A stretch of 22,092 nt of DNA from Ophiothrix spiculata (Eukaryota > Echinodermata > Ophiuroidea > Amphilepidida > Ophiotrichidae), in the NCBI GenBank assembly GCA_000969725.1, contig JXSR01S005723.1; one strand, written 5' to 3'. The position numbers and the translations under genes are program-made. Positions 1-8,668 of this stretch are shown piece after piece. How positions within the stretch are numbered: the stretch's first letter is position 1; each line of letters starts with the position of its first letter. The notes beneath the pieces were generated by a model. That model made no database searches and was not told the origin of the DNA. It saw only the letters and a list, made by a program, of their open reading frames with translations.

Positions 1-125
1 TTAGTCTACTCCTCCATTTAACTCTGTTTTTGTTTATGTTTTTCATGTTACCTTGTAAGTTTTATGGAAATAAAGATTATGATTATGATTATGAAATACA
101 GAAAAATTCTGTGATTGTCCTTCCG
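1..125 (+). repeat. Possible non-LTR retrotransposon 3' tail with short microsatellite
   Basis: A T-rich stretch ends in AATAAA (69-74) directly followed by three copies of GATTAT (75-92). A poly(A)-like signal running straight into a short tandem repeat is typical of 3' ends of several invertebrate non-LTR retrotransposons. The rest of any element would lie outside the window. The alternative is the 3' end of a neighbouring + strand gene. Confidence 0.35.
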
Positions 126-179
126 TTACCGTGAAAATGCCCTAATATATACCACTTGAGGATTCTTATAAGCTAAAAA

Positions 180-360
180 AACCTCAAATTTGATACAGGT
201 GACCTTGAGGGTGAAAAGTGGATCATGAATTGCCCCTTTAATGGGGGTCCGGTCAAGGGCATCAAGGTCAATTTGAGGTCCAAAGGTCAATTTGAGGTCA
301 AATCTTGAAATTGGCCGGAAAGTTGACCTGAGGCCATACCTCAGGCCATTAAGGTCACTA
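180..360. promoter_or_regulatory. Cluster of AGGTCA-type nuclear-receptor half-sites with a 19-bp tandem repeat
   Basis: A 19-bp unit (AAGGTCAATTTGAGGTCMA) is repeated at 264-282 and 283-301. This yields AGGTCA at 265-270, 284-289 and 295-300, plus AGGTCC at 276-281. The pair at 284-300 is a perfect DR5 (spacer ATTTG), the pair 265-281 an imperfect DR5 and 276-289 a DR2. TCAAGGTCA at 262-270 is an ERR/SF-1-like extended half-site. Further half-sites are at 200-205 (minus), 324-329 (minus) and 352-357. It lies about 1.4 kb upstream of the TM2D2 start. Function is inference; the stretch may be part of a repeat. Confidence 0.35.
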
Positions 361-851
361 TACCATGGGGCCCGTTTCATAAAGAATTGAATCAAGCCTA
401 GGCCTACGTTTGATTTGATTTAATCAAGCGTACGTTTAATTTCACACGTACATTTACATTGGGCAACCCATAGTAGTAGTCCACGTAAATTCCTCCTTTA
501 AAGGAGCACCGGAGCGTTGTTCTCCGTATCAATACATGTAGAAAAGTCCCTTCACCAAATAGACGACCACAATATTAAAACGGCAAGTTCTACATCTAAA
601 ACTACATCTAAAGTCTAAAACTATTCACAGTGCATGCAACACGACAAGAAAACAAAAATATGCAAAGTCCATGCATCCATAAATTGCAGCACAAAACTCA
701 GCGGTAAATTAAAAAGAGCATTTGACACAATCCTTGCTCCTTTATCATGCTTCACTAGCTGCACTTTGATGCGGCAAAACAGCCATTGCAGCAGTAAGCT
801 GCAAAAGCATAGATTAATGAAGTCGGGGCAACCTATTTTACGCCTGATAAA
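361..851. other. Intergenic stretch, one repeat-end-like motif
   Basis: No gene is seen. GGGGCCCGTTTCATAAAG at 366-383 resembles ends of DNA-transposon-derived repeats common in marine invertebrates (from memory). It is followed by an AT-rich tract with TTTGATTTGATTTAATC. A short palindrome TCCTTTAAAGGA is near 494-505. The rest is unremarkable, and the small open frame at 634-879 has no features of a protein. Confidence 0.4.
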
Positions 852-1171
852 TCACTCAAGTATAATGTTGCAGGCATAGCGTGACCCCAGTTTTTCAAAA
901 CACCCCCTAGAGGGTGATTGTTTCTGAAGCCAAAATACTACCCTTTTTCACCCATTCACACCCAAAATCGGGAATTTACCGTTACCTTTTTAACACTAGG
1001 GTTTGAAAAAGTACCCTATTTCTTGAAAATGAGCTGAAATTGTTGTTTTTGATACCCTAAAAGGTGTCACGATACACCCCTTTGTCCTCAAAAACAACCC
1101 TAATTCACAGTTTTCTTGGTCACGCTATGCCTGCAGCATTATACTTGAGTGACACCCCCCCCCCCCCCGGG
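852..1171. mobile_element. Inverted-repeat element (MITE-like) with a poly-C/GGG right end
   Basis: Bases 852-886 and 1118-1152 are inverted repeats matching at 34 of 35 positions (left begins TCACTCAAGTATAATGTTGC). The right arm continues as GACA, a run of 14 C (1155-1168) and GGG, which resembles the right terminus of the element at 1276-1616 (TGAGTGCCCCCCCCGGG). The left end lacks the matching CCCGGGGG part, so the left tip seems lost. There is no coding capacity. Target duplications are not visible, as expected if one end is gone. Confidence 0.75.
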
Positions 1172-1275
1172 ACTTATAATCTGAGACAAATCTGAATCTG
1201 AAGGTCATTCACAACGCTTCCATCATACGCTGGGCTCCGGCGTCTTATCCAAAATAGTCTGAGCGATAGTGAAGT

Positions 1276-1616
1276 CCCGGGGGGGGCACTCAAATTTGAA
1301 AGTGGTAGGTATGTCAGGCGCGAAGCGCCGAAATTGGGGTCAGGTGAACTGATTTTCTGTAAAAAATTGACCTATGAAACCGATTTTTGGGGGTCTAGTG
1401 AACTGAAATTTTGGCCAAAAATAGCCTCCTGAGCTGAAAATTTTCGCAATTTTTGCAGTTAGAGCTAAAATTTTGTAATATTTCTCAAAAACGGGGTCAA
1501 AAGAACTGATTCATACTGAAAATGAGGATCTAGTGATCGGCCTGGCGGCCTGAAAAAGGGGGTCTTGACCGCCGGACATATATACCCTGCCCACATATGT
1601 GAGTGCCCCCCCCGGG
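1276..1616. mobile_element. Non-autonomous DNA transposon with 8-bp target duplication
   Basis: Ends are perfect inverted repeats: CCCGGGGGGGGCACTCA at the left and TGAGTGCCCCCCCCGGG at the right. AGTGAAGT occurs directly on both sides (1268-1275 and 1617-1624), an 8-bp target duplication. Eight-bp duplications are typical of the hAT and P superfamilies; the G-rich end is reminiscent of P-type elements (memory, unsure). The element is 341 bp and has no transposase. It ends 140 bp before the TM2D2 start codon, so it is in the promoter or 5' UTR. A diverged fragment of the same sequence is at 11533-11593. Confidence 0.85.
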
Positions 1617-1624
1617 AGTGAAGT

Positions 1625-1756
1625 GCCGATATCGAGGGTACCAGCGTATAATGCCTGAAGCCAAACGTGAAGATAATACTGTATACCATCCAAATACATA
1701 GCTCAGTGGTGCTCCTACATAATGGGAATTTCCAATCAAGAATAACATAGGGTAAA
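1625..1756 (+). promoter_or_regulatory. TM2D2 5' UTR / proximal promoter region
   Basis: This short unique stretch lies between the transposon duplication and the start codon. No TATA box is evident. Two short upstream reading frames occur: ATG at 1651 with stop at 1699-1701, and ATG near 1719 ending in TAA shortly before the start. They would lie in the leader if transcription begins upstream of them. The transcription start is not determinable from sequence alone. Confidence 0.45.
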
Positions 1757-1899
1757 ATGGCGACTTACATGACCAGAGAATTCTTCCTGTTGTTTTGGTT
1801 CCTGTTTTCAAATGTCTCTGACAGCGTTAGAGCTGTTTGTATGAACGAAACATGCGGCACGTTTGAGCCAATGACCCCTCTCATCCTGTGCACTTACTT
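1757..1899 (+). CDS. TM2D2: TM2D2 exon 1: start codon, signal peptide, first cysteines
   Basis: This exon encodes residues 1-47 and two bases of codon 48 (TT|G, Leu). The start ATG has A at -3 and G at +4, and an in-frame TAG lies at 1748-1750, so no longer in-frame start is possible. Residues 9-17 (FFLLFWFLF) form a strongly hydrophobic core of a signal peptide; cleavage near residues 21-26 is plausible. Cysteines are at 28, 33 and 45, and N30-E-T is a glycosylation sequon. The exon ends TPLILCTY plus Leu, matching SPVILCSYL in human TM2D2, and is followed at once by a consensus GTAAGT donor at 1900-1905. It is too short for a simple ORF scan; it is recognised by homology, splice phase (2, which fits exon 2 exactly) and the signal peptide. 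A second in-frame Met is codon 5 (1769), in a weaker position. Confidence 0.9.
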
Positions 1900-2528
1900 G
1901 TAAGTAAGCTTTTACCTTTAAGATTGAGATAAGTTTCTTGTTGTTTTATTTATATCACAAGGGCAAGGCGTTAAACGTATCCCCTCATCCGACCACTATT
2001 ATTGTTTCAAATAAATATCAGACATGAACTTGATTTCTGATAGCTAGGTAAACAAAAAATTAAAAGTTTTTTTGATAATTATGAAATACATTTCATTTTG
2101 TAGAGCCTATTGAAAGAAATCTAACAAGGCTTACAAGCCATAAATGAGCTCTTTGAGACTTGTGGTTGCAGAGATACATCAATTTTATTGCTGGAATTTT
2201 TGGGCCTTATAACAACAGAAAAACTGTTTTCATGAAAAATAAGGCTTTCAGTCAAAATCTAAATGGATCCAAGAAAATACTATAGATTGAGAATATTAAA
2301 AATGATTTCTTTTTAAAGATTAAATGATATAGTTTTGGCTTACTCCATGAAGTTGGAACACAAAGTGTGACATAAGGTCTAAATTTCAAAACCACTTAAT
2401 TGTAAATCTAATATCATTTTTAATTAGCACAAGTACTGTACTTAAGCAAAAAAAGTTCACTTTTTGCTCATGGAAGTTGATAAACGTATTTGCACTGAAT
2501 CTTTGTTCAGCAATTGTGCTAAAAATCA
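1900..2528 (+). other. Intron 1, first part: no gene or clear repeat seen
   Basis: This is AT-rich intron following the GTAAGT donor at 1900. I see no inverted repeats, RNA genes or coding signals here. The small open frame at 2464-2748 shows no domain-like composition. Confidence 0.5.
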
Positions 2529-3880
2529 CGATGCTACATGGACACCATTTCAGATTTGTTCTCCCCTATATCTTAAAAGAAGGTTATGGTATTTCTCATC
2601 AATTTACATTTTAATAATGTCCAACTATGGTACTTTCACATGTATGTACCAACGGTATCATTTGAAACTACGAAAAATGTCAAATGAGGCATCACGAGAT
2701 GAATGGTATGTGATAAATCTTGTGAAAATAAATATCAATGGATTTTAATATCTAAACTTTGCAAGGGATGTTACCTAAAAGGTTATACACCTGTATAAGC
2801 AGCCCTTTTTGTTCTGAGAACATTGCAGGCTGTTTATTTCATGATTAAAAGTTTATAATCAGTTCCTAATTGCAGAAATTCAACACAAATTTTACCGATG
2901 CTACATGGACACTGTATCCTGTAGCATTGTTAAAATTTGCATTTTCTTGCATAATCTGTTTTATTAAATGCCACTCTTGTTAACCAAGTCACACATAAGA
3001 TCTTGAACCAACGAAACTGGGAAAAGAATTGAACACAGATGCCTAAAACTAACCGAATACAAATTTATCTGTACCGATGCTACATGGACACCGTATACCA
3101 TGTCACACTAAAGTGTCAATTGATCAAAAAATTATATTCTAGATTATACTAGGTTTCTCTATTATTTTATATGAAGAATTTTTTACCATCTGGATAAAAA
3201 TATTTAAAAAGGATTATATACAGTCTGTTGAATTTTACTAGAAATCCATAATTACCCTCCCGATGCTACATTTTTATACCGATGCTACACCATGGACACC
3301 GCGCTTCTTTAGCCATATTTTTAATCTTTAACAAAGGAGCAACTTCTGAATTCAAGTTTCCTTGAGATCAACTCCCCAAAGTCTTTTGAAAAGAGGTATA
3401 TTAATGTCAGTATGTGTACCAGCTTTGCTAAAATGCAAACTACTAGTTTGAAATCTACCGATGCTACTCTGGACACCGTGCATAAAATCAAAGATATTTT
3501 CTCGCAAAATTTGGAAACCACATGAGATATTGGCATTAAAGTTGGTCAAACTTCAAATATGCCAGATTGCTTCAATAAAAACATGAAATGAATAAATTAA
3601 AGTGATACATGTATTGTTGGTGAACTGATTTTACCTATGCTACATAGTGATTTTCTCTGGACACCGCGTGTAGCATAGGGAAGTTGATTTTTGACTTCTC
3701 GAAATTTTCTAATGACCGGTTTCTTTTACATTTAAAGGTTCTTCTTAGTGAATATCGATGTTAATACACAGAATAATATGTAAAATAACTATTGTTTTCT
3801 GTTTCATTGGAAAATATTTGTATTTTGCAAAGGTGGTATATCTATGTCACACTTTTTCACCTTAAAAGTGCTGGACACCA
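2529..3880. repeat. Array of spaced ~20-base motifs (CCGATGCTACATGGACACCG)
   Basis: The motif CCGATGCTACATGGACACCG or a close variant occurs with its GATGCTAC core at 2530, 2897, 3076, 3262 (half motif), 3281, 3460 and 3636 (TATGCTAC, split from GGACACCGCG), with a lone CTGGACACC at 3871. Spacings are 367, 179, 186, 19, 179 and 176, so most lie near 179 or twice that. The intervening AT-rich sequences do not align by eye. Some copies carry an inverted partner: ATGCTACA at 2898-2905 with TGTAGCAT at 2920-2927, and CCTATGCTACA at 3635-3645 with TGTAGCATAGG at 3668-3678. It could be an old satellite in which only the motif is conserved, or a set of binding sites. Confidence 0.7.
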
Positions 3881-4712
3881 AGCACTAAATGGACCGTAAA
3901 AAAATTAAAATGGCAGATAAAATGGTCAAGTAAGTTTTAAAAGTAAGTTTACTATGATGCCTGTCTGCATAAATAAAAACAATGGAAAAAAGTATACCAC
4001 TAAAAATATAAAACAGGATTTAAATCACACAAGTAGCCATATTTTCAAATTGTCCCAAGTTCATGGAGTAAGCCTTTTACATAATGAGGGGGGATATTTT
4101 GCTCAAATCTGGGTCCGAAGTGCGCCACCATTGGTGATGTATTGTATTTACCAGTAACTATTTCTGAACGCAGCCACTGCGTATCCACAAGTTGCGGCAA
4201 GAACGGGACACCGGGAAGTATGCAACACCATTTGCAATCAGAAATCCACAGTGTCGGGACATCACTAGTCCTGGCACCATGACTTGACTTAGTGTCCTGA
4301 GTTACAATTATTGGAACTAGTTACTAGGGACATCACGCGTGCCTGAAAAGCATCGTGTACTCGCGTAAAATGCACACGCCAAAATTGTGTTACGCAAGGC
4401 TCTAAATTTTCTTGTCCGAGAATTATTTGAAACAACAATACCCTTTGTTATAACTATGCCAATCAAACGATTTATCCAACTGAGTAATTCCCCATTGATC
4501 TTTTAAACCGATACCAATCGATTAATGATTGTGACCTCTCACACCACGGTTGAGCGCGCGACACTAAATGTCGCTTCATTACATTGACCAATAGATTGTT
4601 AGAAAACTGAGAGGGTAATAATAAGCAAATCCGTCAGTGTAGTTTGTGATTCCTTCAGATTTGCTTCTCTTCTTGTCAAATGTTCTTATTTTAAGTTCCG
4701 GTATAAACTTTA
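3881..4712 (+). other. Intron 1 stretch without a gene
   Basis: No coding or RNA gene is seen. Weak repeats of GGGACATCAC occur at about 4257 and 4327, with nearby inverted CACTAGT/ACTAGTTACTAG. The segment from about 4650 to 4736 (TCCTTCAGAT..., TTGTCAAATGTT, TTCATAAATATAT) is loosely repeated in the same orientation at about 5440-5512. Confidence 0.4.
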
Positions 4713-5055
4713 TTATATCATTCATAAATATATTATTGTTCATTGATTGGTTAAAAGCTGGTCACATGATGATAAATAATACCACTATTTCGAGAGAAAA
4801 CAAAACAATTCTAATTTCTATATTTGAGGGAGCGAGATAAATGATAATATTTTTGAGTGAGATAGGCTACTATTTCATTTTTAGCCTCATCCCCACGGGC
4901 AGCGTTTCTCAGCGCAATATTAATTTTATAGATGCAAATGTTTGGTACTTTGACTTGGGGTCGCGATTGTTTTCAGAAAACGATGCCAATCTAACTTCTA
5001 AGTGTAAGGTATGGCATTTAACCAATCAATGAACAAAAAATATAAATGATATAAA
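4713..5055. mobile_element. Imperfect inverted-repeat element
   Basis: Bases 4713-4755 and 5018-5055 are imperfect inverted repeats sharing the perfect block TTGTTCATTGATTGGTTAAA and its complement. The interior is AT-rich with only short open frames that show no family. The right arm abuts the next palindrome, suggesting nesting or a compound foldback element. No target duplication was identified. Confidence 0.6.
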
Positions 5056-5241
5056 ACAAATATTTAATGATCTTATTCGGGATCTAAAGTGGAATCCATT
5101 GGTCCCCTTGGTGAGCTGGAGTTGCGTGAGGTACTATTTTCCCGAGACCGTAGGTCTCGGGAAAATAGTACCTCACGCCCTCCAGTTCACCTCGGGGACC
5201 AATAGATTCCACAAGATCCCTCATTATCATTAAATATTTGT
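5056..5241. repeat. Palindromic foldback element with perfect 26-bp core hairpin
   Basis: The whole stretch is an imperfect palindrome. It begins ACAAATATTTAATGAT and ends ATCATTAAATATTTGT. Around the centre, 5124-5149 and 5153-5178 pair perfectly over 26 bases with a 3-base loop (GTA); the stem includes TACTATTTTCCCGAGACC. Outside it, GGTCCCC and GGGGACC blocks also pair. It would form a long hairpin in the intron RNA. No coding capacity. Confidence 0.85.
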
Positions 5242-6215
5242 ATAATAAGGATCCTTGTCACTTTCCCTATATTTTTATCTGTGATAATTTGTTAGTTTTG
5301 TTATGTTTTGTTTTGACTTTGTTTGGTTTTGTTAGTTTATTTGTTCAGGTTTTTAATGCTTTGACTGATGTATTTTTTGTTGTTTTGATTTAATTCCATT
5401 AGAATTTTGAAAATGAAACGAACACGATTTGTTTCCTTCAGATATTTGTTGCCGTAAATTTATTTCTCTTGTCAAATGTTTATTTTTAATGATCATGAAT
5501 AAATATATCCTTGGCTTTCCCTTTGCATTTTTTGTGCTTTTTGAGTTTGCTTTTTTGTTTTATACTGGTAGAATTTCAAAAATGAAATGAACACGATTCA
5601 AAAAACACTGAAACAAACAAAACAAAAAAATTACAATAATTTACAATTTCCTGGTGTTTCCAAATTGGAGAGGCCCTGTTATTTCAAAATTGCTTTACTC
5701 CTTTCTTGAAGAAAGTGTTTGGAATTAATGATCATCAAACACTTAAAAGTATATATTTCCGTTAAAATTTATTAATTTTGTTCATAAAGTAGCCCCTATA
5801 GATAAATTCGAAAACAAAAATGACATTATTTCAAACTAGGCGATCGTAGGGCCTTCATACTAAATTTCCAATAAATCATAAATGTTTTGCTTTAATGTTT
5901 TACAAAAAAAAATACAATTTGACTGTATACATATTTGACTGTATACATAATCCTCTCATTATCATCCAATTGACAATACAAACTGTGCCTACCATAAAAT
6001 AAATCGACCATGATCATCATCTTAATTGGATTTAAAACGGAGACCCGTTATATCACATCAATCAATGTTTATGGCTTTGGTTTATGACGTACTGAATTCC
6101 GGGAGTCGTTTGATTGACGTGGATGAGGGGCTACGTTTAACGCCTTGTTTGGTATCAATGTGGTGTCATGGTTTATTGTTCATGTTGTTAGGAGGGGCAA
6201 ATTACTAAAATTTCT
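5242..6215 (+). other. Intron 1 stretch: simple repeats, no gene
   Basis: The region 5285-5350 is rich in TTTTGTT/TTTGGTTTTG. A fragment AAATGAAACGAACACGAT near 5411 recurs as AAATGAAATGAACACGATTC near 5581. A 16-base unit, TTTGACTGTATACATA, is tandemly repeated at 5918-5933 and 5934-5949. No gene, RNA or complete mobile element is supported. Confidence 0.45.
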
Positions 6216-6552
6216 GTCGACATAAAGCATATCTCAACATGTCGACATGAAATCTCATTTGTCGACAAAAGTGGGCAAGTAAAATTTCATGAAAACTTAT
6301 GTCTAATTGTCAATTATGGCTGTTTATTTGCAGTTTATTTTAGCTTTAAAGTGTTGCATAAATAATTTAATACAAGTTTCTCAACATGTCGACATGAAAT
6401 CAAATCAAATTTACAACCATTTTTAAAGTTGTACAACAAAAAAGTTACAAAATATCACATTACTATATTATAGGTAAGTCTACGTCATTTTTTCCCACAA
6501 AAACCAACTCTTTGATATCAACTTTCTCATGTCGACGCATGTCGAAGTCGAC
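6216..6552. repeat. GTCGAC-rich patch with CATGTCGACATG palindromes
   Basis: GTCGAC occurs at 6216, 6241, 6261, 6388, 6531 and 6547. A 12-bp palindrome CATGTCGACATG is at 6238-6249 and 6385-6396, each within an identical 23-base direct repeat (6232-6254 and 6379-6401). CpG-containing hexamers are expected to be rare in this AT-rich intron, so six in 340 bp stand out. They may be remnants of a repeat or binding sites. Confidence 0.6.
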
Positions 6553-6733
6553 AAAAAATTAGTGCAAAATGTCAACATGAAAAAGCAGTCTCAACAGAAA
6601 CCTTACAAATGACATATGGGGCCAAAAAGCTACACCTAAAATTTTTTGACATGTATAGCTTTCGAAAAAAAAAAACCAGTATCACAAGCGATGTTAATTA
6701 CTGTTTGGTGAGTTTGTTATATTTTATTTGTAC

Positions 6734-7168
6734 ATATGAGGGGTGCTCTGGCAAAATGAGTTGAAAGTCGTAATTAAATATTTTGAATAAATGCCTGCTA
6801 AAGTAAAAATAGGATGGTGAAAAGATCAAATTTTGTTTTTTGACATAAAACACATTCATGCATAGGTGTTGAACTATACCTTGAGTTTTGAAGGTTAATA
6901 ATACTGGGAAGTTCAATCATTCATATTTAGTTGATTGCATTTTGCTATCATACACTATAGTAATCAGTTACTTTAAAATTGATATGTGACAATTTTTTAC
7001 TGCCAGATTTTGAGTGTACTGCATTGTATTTCGATCTCTAAATGTAGATTTGAAAAAGAAAGTGTGTTTAATTATATATCATTCAAAAGCTGAGATTATA
7101 GAGAACTAAAATATGTTATAATCTCAATTTTGAAAATTGTGACTTATTTGCCAGAGCACCCCTCATAT
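6734..7168. mobile_element. MITE-like element, 23-bp terminal inverted repeats
   Basis: Bases 6734-6756 (starting ATATGAGGGGTGCTCTGGCA) and 7146-7168 are inverted repeats matching at 22 of 23 positions. The element is about 435 bp, AT-rich inside and noncoding. The outer ATAT on both sides may include a TA or ATAT target duplication, but low-complexity flanks make this uncertain. Confidence 0.75.
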
Positions 7169-7320
7169 ATAAGCCTTCAAATTTATTTTAATTTTTTTCA
7201 TTATTATATTTTTTTCTACATTAGGCTTATGTTGTTATACTCCCCACATTAAGTTGGCTTACTTTGTTTATAATTTCTTAAATATTAGACCACCATGGCA
7301 GCCAAAAGTTCATGAAGTTA

Positions 7321-7467
7321 TGCCCATGGTATACTTACAAAATGCAGCCAGCATCTGGTTTGATTTTAGACGCTACGAAGACACTAGCAAGTAAAAATAT
7401 TTTCAACTTTAGCGTCTTTGATAACGTGTAGCTAGACGCGCTGCGTCGTGTAAGTATATCATGGGCA
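7321..7467. mobile_element. Short MITE-like element (~147 bp)
   Basis: TGCCCATGGTATACTTACA at 7321-7339 pairs with 7449-7467 (18 of 19). Further inside, TGCAGC and GCTGCG and two GACGC/GCGTC pairs extend the hairpin. No target duplication is obvious and there is no coding capacity. Confidence 0.7.
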
Positions 7468-7623
7468 GCAGTCTGAGCTTTCAGACCTATACTCCAATGT
7501 ATTACATATTATCTGTCAAACTCACAATCAATATTTTGAGGTTAAAGAATTTGTAAATGAGTGATATAAAACAAATATCAATTGTCTTGAATTTGTGCAA
7601 TGTATGAACTGTTAAAATATTCA

Positions 7624-7693
7624 GTGAAAGATGTATTGTTCCATTTCACTCACTGTACCCGTCAGCTCTGAAATGGAACAGTACATCTCTCAC
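7624..7693. repeat. 70-bp hairpin
   Basis: Bases 7624-7646 (GTGAAAGATGTATTGTTCCATTT begins the arm) and 7671-7693 are inverted repeats, 21 of 23 matching, with a 24-base loop. It is a hairpin of about precursor-microRNA size in the intron RNA, but could equally be a tiny foldback remnant. Confidence 0.65.
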
Positions 7694-7914
7694 TTTGTGA
7701 TGATACTTCTACCATCACACAAAAAGTGAAAGCACACCGGCAGCTCAACACTCAACGAGAGCAGTCGTGAATTGCAACCGCTCTAATTTCCCATTCTTGT
7801 TTTCACTGACCTCTGTGCGTCATATCTTATTTGAGACACTAATGCCAAATTCTGCAGCATATGCTTGACCCTAACACTTTTGACCACTTCCTCGGAAATC
7901 TGCAAGTCAAAAAT

Positions 7915-8015
7915 GGCAGATTTTCACCTGGATTCGAACCCACAACCTCCCGCTTCCTGGTCCAATTATCACTATGTCAAGCCACTGATCAGGCGCTGCC
8001 ATGGCAGCGATTTCA
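7915..8015 (-). mobile_element. tRNA-derived SINE head (pol III A and B boxes), minus strand
   Basis: On the minus strand GGTTCGAATCC (7930-7940) is a perfect B box. About 45 bases upstream on that strand, GTGGCTTGACATAGTG resembles an A box. The T-stem does not pair well and no good acceptor stem forms, so it is a degenerate SINE head rather than a working tRNA. Confidence 0.55.
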
Positions 8016-8062
8016 TGATCGTAGCTAACTCGGGTCTATGACGTATTTGGACTAAGGTGAAG

Positions 8063-8117
8063 TTCTTAACTCTATGGAATGGGATATTGTGAGATTCAGT
8101 GGGGTTAGAGTTAAGAA
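8063..8117. repeat. Small inverted repeat
   Basis: TTCTTAACTCTA at 8063-8074 pairs perfectly with TAGAGTTAAGAA at 8106-8117 around a 31-base loop. No function is assigned. Confidence 0.5.
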
Positions 8118-8226
8118 ATGGCTAGTGTTCAAGCATACAGGTATTTGCATCAAAATAAATGCACACCAATTGCCTTGATGACTTCATTTAGTTAATAACA
8201 TACAAACTTACTATCTAAATGGTCAA

Positions 8227-8668
8227 TTTGTAGTATATGAACTAAATCATCATGTTATGCTGTCTGACAGTACTGTTTCGTATGGACCATAAGGTCCACA
8301 CTCATCAGAGACATATTGCAGAATGAACTAAAAATGTTCCTAACCTTCATTAAGCCATAAAATTTACATATGAATACAAAATATAAAATACAAATATCAA
8401 TACCACAATTTTATTTTTTTAAGTTTTGGTAATCAATTGCCTTCACTATGTTTTTCTCTTTTGGCATATATCAATCAACTTGACTTTGACAACCATGATA
8501 TTTGTATTTTATATTTTGTATTCATATGTAAATTTTATGGCTTAATGTAGGTTAGGAACATTTTTAGTTCATTCTGCAATGTGTCTCTGATGAGTGTGGA
8601 CCTTTTGGTCCATACGATACAGTACTGTCAGACAGCATAACATGATGATTTAGTTCACATACTACAAA
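8227..8668. repeat. Long palindrome: 173-bp arms, ~97% identical, 96-bp loop
   Basis: The left arm 8227-8399 and right arm 8496-8668 are exact-length inverted copies with 5 mismatches in 173 positions and no indels. The arms start TTTGTAGTAT and include GTCTGACAGTACTGT and GGTCC. The direct repeat TATCTAAATGGTCA occurs outside at 8212-8225 and 8737-8750. The high identity implies recent origin or ongoing arm-to-arm gene conversion. Transcribed within intron 1, it would form a ~170-bp double-stranded RNA stem. No coding frame is present. Confidence 0.93.

Noticed and set aside
126..395. 89-codon minus-strand open frame
   Set aside because: It is created by the AGGTCA-rich tandem repeat and shows no protein family.
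1465..1811. Overlapping minus-strand open frames
   Set aside because: They run across a MITE and antisense to TM2D2 exon 1; shadows of the real features.
3321..3549. Minus-strand open frames in the motif array
   Set aside because: Short, overlapping in two frames, without conserved motifs; chance frames in intron 1.
7925..8005. Minus-strand tRNA gene
   Set aside because: The B box is perfect, but the T-stem and acceptor stem do not pair, so it is a SINE head.
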